From an uncultured Candidatus Competibacteraceae bacterium (lineage in GTDB: Bacteria > Pseudomonadota > Gammaproteobacteria > Competibacterales > Competibacteraceae), in contig CALGOO010000095.1 of assembly GCA_937960715.1 (NCBI GenBank), positions 1 to 15,287 on the forward strand: DNA of 15,287 bases, given 5' to 3'. How positions within the stretch are numbered: position 1 is the stretch's first letter; each line of letters begins with the position of its first letter. Shown here piece after piece: positions 1-8,660 of the stretch. The notes under the pieces were generated by a model that had not been told where the DNA came from, made no database searches, and worked only from the letters and a program-made list of their open reading frames with translations. The translations under genes were made by a program, and so were the position numbers.

Positions 1-1411
<1,411 letters not shown>

Positions 1412-1484
1412 TACGTTTCTCTTCTGGTGGCCCACCGCGCCGGGCGGGCGATGGTTTGTTCGAATCGTTCCAATCCCGAATCGA

Positions 1485-3137
1485 TTAACCCGCCGATTCC
1501 GCCGGCGGCGGCTCGGGGGTCATCTCGATGGCATGGCAGGGGCATTGCTCGAAGCACACCGCGCAGCCGGTGCAGAGATCGTAGTTGTAGCGGTAGCGCC
1601 GACCCGGTCCCAGCTTGATGATGGCGTCCTCCGGGCAGGCGCCGTAGCAGCCGTCGCACTCGTAGCAGTTGCCGCAGGACAGGCAGCGCTTGGCCTCGTA
1701 CAGCGCCTCCTTCTGGCTCAGGCCGGCCACAACCTCCTCAAAGCTGCCGGTGCGCCTCTTCATGTCCAGATGGCCCTGCGGGCGTTGGGCGGCGTCGGTG
1801 TAGTACCAGACATGCAGCTTGTCGAAGGTGGCCAAATCGTGCTTGGGCGGCTTGGCGTAGGCGTCGCCCCGCAACCAAGCGTCGATGTTGCGGGCGGCCT
1901 TCTTGCCGTGACCGACCCCGATGGTGACGGTGCGGTCGGACGGCACCATGTCGCCGCCGGCGAACAATCCCGGACAGCCGGTCATCATCTGTTCGTCGAC
2001 CAGCACCACGCCATCTTCCTTGAACTTCAGGCCGGGCACCTTTTGCATGAAGCTGGTGTCCACGTCCTGACCCAGCGCCATGATCAGCGCGTCGGCTTCC
2101 AGCGTCTCGAATTGACCGGTGGGACGGGGCCGACCCTTCTCGTCCACCTCCATCACCTCGACGGTGAAGGTGGTTTCCTCGATGTTCTTGATGGTGCGCA
2201 GCCAGTGGATCTTGACGTCTTCCTCAAGCGCCTCGGTGGCCTCGAAATCGTGGGCCGGCATGTGGGCGCGGTCGCGGCGATAGATGATCAAGGGCTCGTA
2301 GCCCAGGCGTTTGGCGACCCGGGCGGCGTCCATGGCGGTGTTGCCGCCGCCGTAGATGGCGACCCGACGGCCCAGCTTGGGGGCGTTGCCGGTCTCCACG
2401 TCCTTGAGGAAGCTCAAGGCATCGAGCATCTTGCCGGCGTCGCGGGACGGAATGTCGGTGCGCTTGCTGATGTGGGCGCCGACGGCGACGAAGATCGCGT
2501 CGAAATCGCCGTCGCTCTTCTCGGCCACCAGATCGACGACCCGGTGGTTGAGGACGATCTTGACGCCCATGTTTTCGATGCGCTTGATCTCGGCGTCCAG
2601 CACATCGCGCGGCAACCGGTAGGCGGGGATGCCGAAATGCATCATGCCGCCGGCCATCGGTCCGGCCTCGTGGATTTCGACCTCGTGGCCCAGTCGGGCC
2701 AGATGGTAGGCGGCGGACAAGCCGCTGGGGCCGGCGCCGACCACCAGCACCCGCTTGCCGCTGGGCGGAGCGGTCACGGTAAACTGCCAGTTCTCCTGAA
2801 TGGCCAGATCACCCAGAAAGCGTTCGACGGCGTGGATGCTGACCGAGGAATCCAGCCTGCCGCGGTTGCAGACGGTTTCGCAGGGGTGGTAGCACACCCG
2901 GCCGTGGATGGCGGGCATCGGATTGTTCTCGGTCAGGCTCTGCCAAGCCTCCTTGAAGCGGCCCGCCTGGGCGTGAGCCAACCAAGCCTGGATATTCTCG
3001 CCCGCCGGACAGGCATTGTTGCAGGTGGGCAGCAGATCCACGTAGATCGGTCGCTGGATGCGCTGCGGGCCAACGTTGCGCTTCTCATGCGTCAGGTCCA
3101 GCGGGCGCGTCATGTTGATGGGCTTGTCGGTCATCAT
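1485..3137 (-). CDS. GltD/NfnB-like NAD(P)H-dependent flavoprotein with N- and C-terminal Fe-S clusters
   Basis: A 550-residue FAD/NAD(P) oxidoreductase. Seen in order: an N-terminal glutamate-synthase-beta-type Fe-S domain (C39, C43, C82, C86, C90); an FAD-binding GAGPSG at 134-139; a second Rossmann site GGGNTAMDAAR at 263-273, where NADP(H) should bind; a conserved LFAGGD near 391-396; and a C-terminal bacterial ferredoxin domain with two Cys clusters (C485-C501 and C522-C534). True GltD lacks the C-terminal ferredoxin domain, and no gltB is adjacent, so glutamate synthase is unlikely. The gene sits directly upstream of nifJ on the same strand. Related proteins are known as partner subunits of 2-oxoacid:ferredoxin oxidoreductases (KorC-type) and in Nfn complexes. 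I infer electron exchange between ferredoxin and NADP(H). Two tandem ATGs (3137, 3134) follow a GAGA-type ribosome site, and the second has the better spacing. Family call is strong, partner role moderate. Confidence 0.9.
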   Translation of the reverse strand: MMTDKPINMTRPLDLTHEKRNVGPQRIQRPIYVDLLPTCNNACPAGENIQAWLAHAQAGRFKEAWQSLTENNPMPAIHGRVCYHPCETVCNRGRLDSSVSIHAVERFLGDLAIQENWQFTVTAPPSGKRVLVVGAGPSGLSAAYHLARLGHEVEIHEAGPMAGGMMHFGIPAYRLPRDVLDAEIKRIENMGVKIVLNHRVVDLVAEKSDGDFDAIFVAVGAHISKRTDIPSRDAGKMLDALSFLKDVETGNAPKLGRRVAIYGGGNTAMDAARVAKRLGYEPLIIYRRDRAHMPAHDFEATEALEEDVKIHWLRTIKNIEETTFTVEVMEVDEKGRPRPTGQFETLEADALIMALGQDVDTSFMQKVPGLKFKEDGVVLVDEQMMTGCPGLFAGGDMVPSDRTVTIGVGHGKKAARNIDAWLRGDAYAKPPKHDLATFDKLHVWYYTDAAQRPQGHLDMKRRTGSFEEVVAGLSQKEALYEAKRCLSCGNCYECDGCYGACPEDAIIKLGPGRRYRYNYDLCTGCAVCFEQCPCHAIEMTPEPPPAESAG

Positions 3138-3523
3138 GCTTCTCTTTGCAATCGTTTGGTGGTGAGGGTTGATTCTCCATCCCTAGGAGACGGGAAGCAC
3201 CGGGGTGCTTGCCAGCCGCGTCGCCGTCCGCGGTCGTCGTTCTCGGTGATTTCCAAGTATGGGCAAGGGCTGGAGGTTGTACAGGGCCAGCCGTTTCGCT
3301 CCATCGAAAATGGTAAGGATAGAATATTCTGGCGGGAAATGAACGACGCCCGGTTCGGCGCGCGTGGAGGGCCGGCGGGAGAATGGGAAAACGGCGGAGT
3401 GGGGCGCTCTCGCCCCGCGGTAGCCGAATGGGGTGGGCCAGACCGCGGATGCAACCAGCGTCGTCGCGGAGCGCCGCGATGGCTGGCGAAACGCCGAGAC
3501 CGCTTCCGGCGTGAAGGGTTCGC
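3138..3523. other. gene-free interval upstream of the GltD-like/nifJ operon
   Basis: About 390 bases without a credible gene. It must hold the promoter for the minus-strand operon, but I found no convincing sigma70 pair; the best (TTCATT, 16-base spacer, TATCCT, near 3320-3345 on the minus strand) is weak. Two perfect small hairpins are visible. AAGCAC-CGGG-GTGCTT at 3195-3210 would fall in the mRNA leader about 60 bases before the start codon. GGGGCG-CTCT-CGCCCC lies at 3401-3416. Neither has a U-tract. Confidence 0.5.
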
Positions 3524-3561
3524 AAATAGAAAACGGCTTGGCGGAAATCGACCAAGCCGTT
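3524..3561 (-). terminator. intrinsic terminator of the tRNA-Arg gene
   Basis: Read on the minus strand, a perfect 10-bp stem (AACGGCTTGG / CCAAGCCGTT) with a 10-base loop is followed by TTCTATTT. It begins 4 bases after the CCA end of the tRNA, which is where a short tRNA transcription unit should end. Confidence 0.8.
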
Positions 3562-3565
3562 AATT

Positions 3566-3642
3566 TGGCGCGCCCGGAGAGATTCGAACTCCCGACCCCT
3601 TGGTTCGTAGCCAAGTACTCTATCCAACTGAGCTACGGGCGC
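3566..3642 (-). tRNA. tRNA-Arg(ACG)
   Basis: The minus strand gives a full 77-nt cloverleaf. The acceptor stem GCGCCCG pairs with CGGGCGC. The D arm contains AGCTCAGTTGGATAGAG. The anticodon stem CTTGG/CCAAG carries loop CTACGAA, with anticodon ACG (inosine at the wobble position is expected, reading CGU/CGC/CGA). The T arm is GTTCGAATC, and discriminator G plus CCA are encoded. The body closely resembles E. coli tRNA-Arg(ACG). It stands alone with its own promoter and terminator. tRNA genes are frequent phage or island integration sites, but no integrase or repeated 3' end is seen nearby. Confidence 0.97.
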
Positions 3643-3659
3643 GTTGAGCGGGGAAGCGG

Positions 3660-3688
3660 ATTATGGGGACTGGATCAAGCCTTGTCAA
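3660..3688 (-). promoter_or_regulatory. sigma70 promoter of tRNA-Arg
   Basis: On the minus strand, TTGACA (perfect -35) is followed by a 17-base spacer and CATAAT (5/6 of the -10). Transcription would start about 10 bases before the mature tRNA 5' end. The stretch after the -10 is GC-rich (CCGCTTCCCCGC), as in stringently controlled stable-RNA promoters; that control is inferred. Confidence 0.85.
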
Positions 3689-3972
3689 TTTCCGCGCGAT
3701 CCACCACTGGGGCAGTCGTGCTATTTCAGCATAAAAAATCGGCCAGCCCGACCGGCCAAAAACCGGCTGGAAGTCGGATAAAATGTAATATATATCAAAT
3801 AGTTAATTCTTGAACAGCCTCTAAGAAGCACCAAGGAACGCATATAGCGCGATTGCCCTGGTCGACGCGGCGCGCCCGGATTCCTCATTCACGCATGGAC
3901 GCCATGTCGGAACCTTGGCACACTTGGCTTAGAATCATCGTCACAATGCCTGGCGCCCCGACGCGAGAACTC

Positions 3973-5052
3973 ATGATCGCCACCCTCCACAACGACCGCT
4001 TGCTGCGCGCCCTGCTGCGGCAACCGGTGGATGTCACGCCGGTCTGGCTGATGCGCCAGGCGGGGCGCTATCTGCCGGAGTACCGCGCCGCGCGCGCGCG
4101 CGCCGGCAGTTTCATGACGCTGTGCCAGACTCCGGAACTGGCCTGCGAGGTCGCCTTGCAGCCGCTGGCGCGGTTTCCCCTGGACGCGGCGATTTTGTTT
4201 TCCGACATCTTGACCATCCCCGACGCCATGGGCTTGGGCCTGTCCTTCAACGAGGGCGATGGTCCGCGATTCGCCCGGCCGCTGCGCTCGGCGGCGGAGA
4301 TTGCCCGGCTTGGCGTTCCCGACCCAGAGACGGAACTGCGTTACGTGATGGACGCAGTGCGGCTGATCCGCCGGGAACTGGCCGGACGAATTCCGCTGAT
4401 TGGTTTCGCCGGTAGTCCATGGACCTTGGCGACCTACATGGTCGAGGGTGGATCCAGCAAGGATTACGCCCGGATCAAGGGGTTGCTCTACAACCAGCCC
4501 GACGCGCTTCATTGCCTGTTGGACACGACAACCCGGGCGACGACCGCCTATCTGAACGCCCAGGTTGCGGCGGGCGCGCAGGCGCTGATGGTGTTCGACA
4601 CCTGGGGGGGCATTCTCGCGCCATCCGCCTATCGGGAATTTTCGCTGGCCTACATGGCGCGAATCGTCGCGGATCTGACCCGCGCGGCGGAGGATCGGCC
4701 AGTACCGGTGATTTTGTTCACCAAAGGTGGCGGTATCTGGTTGGAGCATATCGCCGCGACTGGCTGCGACGCGGTGGGGGTGGACTGGACCATGGACTTG
4801 AGCGAGGCCCGTCGGCGGGTGGGCGGGCGAGTCGCCTTGCAAGGCAATATCGACCCCGCTGTCCTGTACGCCGCGCCCGACCGCATCCGCCAACAGGTCG
4901 CGCGGGTTTTGGCTGACTTTGGCCCTGGTTCTGGCCATGTCTTCAATCTCGGCCACGGAATTCAGCCAGGGGTCGAGCCGGACGCCGTCCGCGCCCTGGT
5001 CGAAGCCGTGCATGAGCTGAGCGCGCTCCGCCATGCGAGCGCCGCGTCATGA
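3973..5052 (+). CDS. hemE: uroporphyrinogen decarboxylase
   Basis: Decarboxylates the four acetate side chains of uroporphyrinogen III to give coproporphyrinogen III in heme synthesis; cytosolic and cofactor-free. With the ATG at 3973 the protein is 359 residues, against about 354 in E. coli, and begins MIATLHNDRLLRALLRQPVD, matching the family N-terminus. Motifs: MRQAGRYLPEYR at 27-38 (substrate arginines), FSDIL at 77-81 (catalytic Asp78), GFAGSPWTLATYMVEGG at 144-160 (active-site Tyr155), FDTWGG at 208-213 and FNLGHGI at 324-330 (His328). The frame stays open upstream to 3853, but those extra 40 codons look non-native. An in-frame ATG at 3946 is possible but gives an unusual extension. Ribosome site is weak (GCGAGAA). 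It is the first gene of a plus-strand run, and its stop codon overlaps the alternative start of the Nudix gene. Confidence 0.96.
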   Translation: MIATLHNDRLLRALLRQPVDVTPVWLMRQAGRYLPEYRAARARAGSFMTLCQTPELACEVALQPLARFPLDAAILFSDILTIPDAMGLGLSFNEGDGPRFARPLRSAAEIARLGVPDPETELRYVMDAVRLIRRELAGRIPLIGFAGSPWTLATYMVEGGSSKDYARIKGLLYNQPDALHCLLDTTTRATTAYLNAQVAAGAQALMVFDTWGGILAPSAYREFSLAYMARIVADLTRAAEDRPVPVILFTKGGGIWLEHIAATGCDAVGVDWTMDLSEARRRVGGRVALQGNIDPAVLYAAPDRIRQQVARVLADFGPGSGHVFNLGHGIQPGVEPDAVRALVEAVHELSALRHASAAS

Positions 5053-5057
5053 GGAAT

Positions 5058-5064
5058 AAGGGGG
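5058..5064 (+). promoter_or_regulatory. ribosome binding site choosing the Nudix start
   Basis: AAGGGGG lies 8 bases before the ATG at 5073. The earlier in-frame ATG at 5049, which overlaps the hemE stop as ATGA, has no purine-rich site in front of it. This favours 5073, although coupled re-initiation at 5049 cannot be excluded. Confidence 0.6.
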
Positions 5065-5072
5065 TGACGCGC

Positions 5073-5525
5073 ATGGCGAACCCCCGCTCGGCCAGTTTGC
5101 GGACCTTGTCCTCCGGTGTCGTGGTGGTGCATTGGAACCACGGTCGTTATGATTACCTGCTGCTGCGAGCCTACAACTACTGGGATTTTCCCAAGGGCGT
5201 GGTGGAAACCGATGAGTCGCCGCTGGAAGCGGCCGTGCGCGAAGTCGAGGAAGAGACGACGCTGACCGGCTTGCGGTTCCGCTGGGGCGATGTGTATCGG
5301 GAAACCCATCCCTACAACCAGGGTCGCAAGATAGCCCGCTACTACATCGCCGAGGCGCCGAACACCGAGGTGCGATTGCCGCCGAACCCGGCATTGGGGC
5401 GGCCAGAACACAGCGAATACCGCTGGGTGGACCGCGCCGAGGCCTGGACCCTGCTGACTCCGCGCGTGCGGGCGATTCTGGAATGGACGGACGGCATCAT
5501 CGCCCGGCCCCTGCGTCGCCGCTGA
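5073..5525 (+). CDS. Nudix hydrolase, Ap4A-hydrolase-like, with a variant Nudix box
   Basis: A 150-residue single-domain Nudix hydrolase, expected to cleave a nucleoside diphosphate linked to another moiety using Mg2+. WDFPKG at 37-42 and the Nudix box at 42-64 are clear: G42, E48, R56, E57, E60 and E61 are all present. The near-invariant glycine before the last hydrophobic residue is Thr63. The WDFPKG lead-in and small size resemble asymmetric diadenosine-tetraphosphate hydrolases (NUDT2/RppH-like group); the substrate is not fixed by sequence. Start chosen at 5073 because of the AAGGGGG site; starting at 5049 adds MRNKGVTR. It follows hemE so closely that co-transcription is likely. All metal-binding glutamates are kept, so activity is expected. 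Confidence 0.85.
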   Translation: MANPRSASLRTLSSGVVVVHWNHGRYDYLLLRAYNYWDFPKGVVETDESPLEAAVREVEEETTLTGLRFRWGDVYRETHPYNQGRKIARYYIAEAPNTEVRLPPNPALGRPEHSEYRWVDRAEAWTLLTPRVRAILEWTDGIIARPLRRR

Positions 5526-5579
5526 GCGGAGCGTCGGGGTCTTCCCCCTCTCCATAAAATTTCCACGGGAGATTCTTCG

Positions 5580-6206
5580 ATGGCTCACGATTATCAGCCC
5601 CTTTCGCTGTACCAACTGGACAGTGGCGCCAGCTATTTTCACCCCCGGCAATCCCTGCCGGAGCGGGTGACCCCCGGCGACTCCGCCCTGACGGTGATGA
5701 CCGATCTCAGCCAGGTGACCGCTTACACCACCGAGCTGACCACGCCGTTGAACAAGGCGTTGGATATCATGATCAGGCGGGGCGTGCGGCTGTTGCTGGC
5801 GCGCGATACCGACCGCCAAATCGTCGGATTGATCACTAGCCGCGACATCGAGGGCGAGAAACCCGCCCGAATCCTGGCCAAGGCCGGCGGCGCCTGGGAA
5901 GATCTGCTGGTCGCCGACATCATGACTCTTCAGCCGAAACTGGAGGTGCTGCGGATGGAGGACGTGGCGAACGCGCGGGTGGGCGATATCATCGCGACCC
6001 TGCGCCAAACCAACCGACAGCACGCGATGGTGGTGGATGCCGATCCCGAAACCGGCAAGCCGGCAATACGCGGTCTGTTCTCGCTCTCGCAGATCGGTTT
6101 GCAGTTGGGGCTGGGCATTGATCCCGCCCAACAACCGACTACCTACGCCGATCTGGCGCGGGCGGGAATCGATTATCCGATTGCCGCCGACGATCTGGCG
6201 CCGTAG
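5580..6206 (+). CDS. CBS-domain-pair protein
   Basis: A 208-residue soluble protein made essentially of two CBS motifs (a Bateman module), at roughly residues 35-93 and 113-176. The first ends in the typical QIVGLITSRDI. The second has AMVVDADPETGKPAIRGLFS, the strand-helix pattern of CBS repeats. Such modules bind adenosine nucleotides (AMP, ATP, SAM) and usually regulate a partner; no catalytic domain is fused here. A 34-residue leader without signal-peptide character precedes CBS1, and a ~30-residue tail follows CBS2. A good ribosome site (GGGAG) lies before the ATG. It is 54 bases downstream of the Nudix gene on the same strand, so it may be in the same operon. The ligand and partner cannot be read from the sequence. 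Confidence 0.85.
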   Translation: MAHDYQPLSLYQLDSGASYFHPRQSLPERVTPGDSALTVMTDLSQVTAYTTELTTPLNKALDIMIRRGVRLLLARDTDRQIVGLITSRDIEGEKPARILAKAGGAWEDLLVADIMTLQPKLEVLRMEDVANARVGDIIATLRQTNRQHAMVVDADPETGKPAIRGLFSLSQIGLQLGLGIDPAQQPTTYADLARAGIDYPIAADDLAP

Positions 6207-6228
6207 TCGCTCCAGCTCCACTTTCTTG

Positions 6229-6245
6229 CAACCTATCGGTTGTTT
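6229..6245 (+). terminator. weak candidate terminator after the CBS gene
   Basis: CAACC-TATC-GGTTG followed by TTT, starting 23 bases after the stop codon. The stem is only 5 bp and the U-tract is short, so this is tentative. Further on, TCGCGAA (6283-6289) and TTCGCGA (6311-6317) form a longer-looped inverted repeat of unknown meaning. Confidence 0.3.
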
Positions 6246-6467
6246 CCAAGAACCGCGACCAACCCTGGTCCCCCCAGATTTCTCGCGAAATGGCGCCGCC
6301 CCGCTCGCGCTTCGCGAATGCCCGGTGCCTCCCGATCCACCGCAAAGTTTCCACCCTCCAGCGCCTCGATGATTCGCGCATCATCCTGGCGCGGTTCGCC
6401 CGTCCTCGCGGTTCGCCTTGCGGGAGTTCAAGACGATTGAAACGCCCGTGGATTTTTCTGGAGAAAA

Positions 6468-6716
6468 ATGGTTCATTCATGCAATGAATTACGGATTCGT
6501 CGGCTGGAATTGCTCCAGGAATTGGACGAATTGGAAGCATCGGTCGCGGAGCTGACCGCCATGTTGCGAGAGCCGGTCGAAGCCGAGGTTGGCGAGCGCG
6601 CCGACTCCTACGATCGACTCGCCTGGCTGCGGCGCCAACATGCCGGCGTGCTGGCGATCCTGAGCGAGACGGAGCGGGCGCTGCTGGGATTCGGTGCCGA
6701 GGGTTGGGGCGATTGA
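6468..6716 (+). CDS. small helical (coiled-coil) protein, function unknown
   Basis: An 82-residue ORF with a good ribosome site (TGGAGAAAA directly before the ATG). Residues ~8-36 show a heptad-like hydrophobic pattern (LRIRRLELLQELDELEASV then LTAML) and are rich in Leu, Glu and Arg. A second helix around 48-73 follows. The protein is acidic and has no cysteine pair, signal peptide or membrane segment. I do not recognise the family. It stands alone, about 260 bases after the CBS gene and 186 before purE. Codon use matches the high-GC neighbours, supporting a real gene. A small adaptor or coiled-coil role is a guess from shape only. Confidence 0.65.
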   Translation: MVHSCNELRIRRLELLQELDELEASVAELTAMLREPVEAEVGERADSYDRLAWLRRQHAGVLAILSETERALLGFGAEGWGD

Positions 6717-6902
6717 AGATCGATTCGGCGCATCCGATTGGGCCATTGATCCATGGTTTTCCTGAATCGCTCCGTTGCGCCCAGTTTGGATAGCCTCGTG
6801 CCCGCTTGCGTGAATCGAGGATGCCGGCTCCCAGTCGTTGGAGCATAATTAGGCGCGCGCCAGAGCATGGCAACCCTTAACTTGATCTATTTAACGATAC
6901 AC

Positions 6903-7400
6903 ATGAATCCATTGGTTGGCTTGATCATGGGCTCCACGTCCGACTGGAGTACCCTGGAGCACGCCGCGAACACCCTGGACGCACTGGGAATACCCTACGA
7001 GGTTCGAGTGGTCTCGGCCCATCGCACCCCTGACCTGCTGTTCGAGTACGCCGCCAGCGCCGAGGCGCGCGGATTGGAGGCGATCATCGCCGGGGCCGGC
7101 GGCGCCGCGCACCTGCCGGGCATGGTGGCGGCCAAGACCATGTTGCCGGTGCTGGGCGTGCCGGTGCGGTCGCACGCCCTCAATGGTCTGGATTCGTTGC
7201 TGTCCATCGTCCAGATGCCGGGCGGCGTCCCGGTCGGGACCTTGGCCATCGGCAAGGCCGGCGCGATCAACGCCGCGCTGCTGGCCGCCGCGCTGCTCGG
7301 CAACAAATACCCGGCGATCCGCGAGGCGGCGCGCGAGTTTCGCGCTCGTCAAACCGCGCAAGTGCTGGCTGAACCCGATCCGAGGAACCTCAAACCATGA
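6903..7400 (+). CDS. purE: N5-carboxyaminoimidazole ribonucleotide mutase
   Basis: Converts N5-CAIR (made by PurK) to CAIR in de novo purine synthesis; a cytosolic octamer in known relatives. From 6903 the protein is 165 residues (E. coli 169). Motifs: GSTSDW at 10-15, SAHRTP at 38-43 (catalytic His40), AGAGGAAHLPG at 63-73, and SLLSIVQMPGGVPVGTLAIG near 98-117. It is a class I (bacterial) PurE, as expected beside purK. The start is uncertain: an in-frame ATG at 6867 would add MATLNLIYLTIH, and neither start has a strong ribosome site. 6903 is preferred because most family members have only 3-9 residues before the first strand. A -10-like CATAAT at 6844-6849 lacks a good -35. The stop overlaps the purK start (ATGA), implying translational coupling. 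Confidence 0.95.
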   Translation: MNPLVGLIMGSTSDWSTLEHAANTLDALGIPYEVRVVSAHRTPDLLFEYAASAEARGLEAIIAGAGGAAHLPGMVAAKTMLPVLGVPVRSHALNGLDSLLSIVQMPGGVPVGTLAIGKAGAINAALLAAALLGNKYPAIREAAREFRARQTAQVLAEPDPRNLKP

Positions 7401-8500
7401 ACGTCGGCATCGTCGGTGGTGGTCAACTGGCGCGGATGCTGGCTTTGGCGGGCTATCCGCTGAATTTGCGCTTCCAGGTGCTCGACCCCGCCGCCGACGC
7501 CTGCGCCGGTCAAGTGGCGACATTGCTGCGGGGCGACTACGACGCCGAGGCCCGACTGGAACAACTAGCCGAATGGGCCGAGGTAGTGACCTTCGATTTC
7601 GAAAACGTGCCGGCGACCGCCGCCCTGGCCCTGGAGCGGCAAGTGGCGGTCTATCCGCCGCCTGGCGCACTGGCGGCGGCGCAGGATCGAGTTTCCGAAA
7701 AAACCCTGTTTTGGGAGCTGGGCATTCCGACCCCGACCTTCGCCACCGTGTCCAGCTTGGAGGAATTGCGCGGGGCCGTGATTCGGGTGGAACTGCCGGC
7801 GGTTTTGAAAACCCGCCGACTGGGTTACGACGGCAAGGGTCAACGGATCTTGCGCGCGCCCGAGGACCTCGAACCGGCCTGGCGGGCGCTGGGCGGCGCG
7901 CCGCTGATTCTGGAAAGCTTCGTGCCGTTCGAGCGGGAAGTGTCGGTGCTGGCGGCGCGGAGCCGCGATGGCGCGACCGCGTTCTATCCGCTGGTGGAGA
8001 ACCACCAGCGCGAGGGTATTCTGCGGCTGTCGCGAGCGCCGTGTCCGGCGCCGGAACTGGAGCGCGAGGGCTGGGACTACGCCCGCCGGCTATTGACCCG
8101 GCTGAACTACGTCGGGCTGCTGGCCATCGAGTTTTTCGTCAAGGACGGTCGACTGATCGCTAACGAAATGGCCCCGCGGGTTCACAACTCCGGACACTGG
8201 ACCATCGAGGGCGCGGAAACCAGCCAGTTCGAGAACCACCTGCGGGCGATTCTCGGCCTGCCGCTGGGTTCGACCGCCGCCGTCGGCCATGCGGCGATGG
8301 TGAACTGCATCGGCGCCATGCCCGATCGGACGGTGGCGCTGGCGGTAGCGGGAACGCATTATCACGCCTACGGCAAGGCCCCGCGCCCCGGTCGCAAGGT
8401 GGGGCATCTCACCCTGCGAACCGACGATCCCGCGACGCTGGCGGAAGGGCTGGAGCGGTTGCTGCCGCTGGTGGGGCTTGGTCCCGACGAGTTCGGCTGA
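7397..8500 (+). CDS. purK: N5-carboxyaminoimidazole ribonucleotide synthase
   Basis: An ATP-grasp enzyme that carboxylates AIR with bicarbonate and ATP to give N5-CAIR, the substrate of PurE. It has 367 residues, typical for the family (E. coli 355). Visible: N-terminal GGGQLARM at 7-14; ATP-grasp lysine region VLKTRRLGYDGKGQ at 136-149; EREVSVLAAR near 179-188; metal-binding and substrate motif NEMAPRVHNSGHW at 256-268; and a C-terminal RPGRKVGHL. It overlaps purE by 4 bases, and a GAGG ribosome site lies within the end of purE. A complete gene with no anomalies. Together with purE it forms a two-gene purine operon. Confidence 0.96.
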   Translation: MNVGIVGGGQLARMLALAGYPLNLRFQVLDPAADACAGQVATLLRGDYDAEARLEQLAEWAEVVTFDFENVPATAALALERQVAVYPPPGALAAAQDRVSEKTLFWELGIPTPTFATVSSLEELRGAVIRVELPAVLKTRRLGYDGKGQRILRAPEDLEPAWRALGGAPLILESFVPFEREVSVLAARSRDGATAFYPLVENHQREGILRLSRAPCPAPELEREGWDYARRLLTRLNYVGLLAIEFFVKDGRLIANEMAPRVHNSGHWTIEGAETSQFENHLRAILGLPLGSTAAVGHAAMVNCIGAMPDRTVALAVAGTHYHAYGKAPRPGRKVGHLTLRTDDPATLAEGLERLLPLVGLGPDEFG

Positions 8501-8520
8501 CCACGATTCCAGCCGCCCAC

Positions 8521-8543
8521 GGGATCTGGGTGTACTGGATCCC
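8521..8543. repeat. inverted repeat 1 downstream of purK
   Basis: Perfect 6-bp arms GGGATC / GATCCC with an 11-base loop, 20 bases after the purK stop and followed by ATTCTAT. It could be a weak purK terminator, or part of an operator, since it overlaps the -35 region of the next candidate promoter. Confidence 0.45.
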
Positions 8544-8547
8544 ATTC

Positions 8548-8553
8548 TATAAT
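8548..8553 (+). promoter_or_regulatory. candidate -10 element for the accessory helicase gene
   Basis: A perfect TATAAT in an AT-rich pocket between GC-rich genes. At 16-18 bases upstream only TCTGGG/CTGGGT-like sequence is found, so the -35 is poor and an activator would be needed. If used, transcription would begin near 8560, at the start of inverted repeat 2. Confidence 0.4.
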
Positions 8554-8560
8554 AAAGAAA

Positions 8561-8592
8561 AACTGTCTTCGTGGAAATTTGGGAAGACTGTT
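8561..8592 (+). terminator. inverted repeat 2: terminator-like hairpin
   Basis: Arms AACTGTCTTC / GAAGACTGTT pair at 9 of 10 positions (one T.T mismatch) around a 12-base loop. On the plus strand it is followed by ATTTCG, a weak U-tract. On the minus strand the arm runs into TTTTTCTTT, which is better. It may terminate purEK, act in both directions, or be an operator; strand assignment is tentative. Confidence 0.4.
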
Positions 8593-8619
8593 ATTTCGTT
8601 GATGGTATGTAAGTTGTTA

Positions 8620-8649
8620 AACTGTAGCCTGTACTGAAAGGCTACAGTT
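8620..8649 (+). promoter_or_regulatory. inverted repeat 3: perfect 10-bp palindrome in the helicase leader
   Basis: AACTGTAGCC - 10-base loop - GGCTACAGTT is a perfect 10-bp inverted repeat ending 11 bases before the ATG at 8661. It abuts the ribosome site AGGG (8650-8653). It has no U-tract in the plus direction, so a terminator is unlikely. A dimeric-repressor operator or a translation-controlling stem-loop fits better. Its outer AACTGT is shared with inverted repeat 2. Confidence 0.55.
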
Positions 8650-8660
8650 AGGGAAAAATA

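Noticed and set aside
3740..3775. GC-rich partial palindromes (CCAGCC...GGCTGG, CCGG...CCGG) considered as a terminator
   Set aside because: The stem is only 6 bp with a 17-base loop, and no U-tract follows on either strand.
3566..3972. tRNA-Arg as an island attachment site, with the AT-rich patch at 3770-3815 as foreign DNA
   Set aside because: No integrase, no repeat of the tRNA 3' end, and hemE follows directly; the accessory block is 5 kb away on the far side of purEK.
4084..4102. Alternating GC run considered as a simple repeat or Z-DNA site
   Set aside because: It lies inside hemE and encodes the expected Ala/Arg stretch (RAARARAG) of the family, so coding explains it.
3889..6221. Long minus-strand open frames opposite hemE, the Nudix gene and the CBS gene
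   Set aside because: They mirror strongly supported plus-strand genes, lack recognisable domains and are rich in Arg/Gly/Gln as expected of antisense frames.
6139..6873. A 244-codon minus-strand frame across the small coiled-coil gene and its flanks
   Set aside because: Arg/Pro-rich, without domains or a ribosome site; the plus-strand 82-residue ORF inside has a good ribosome site and a coherent helix pattern.
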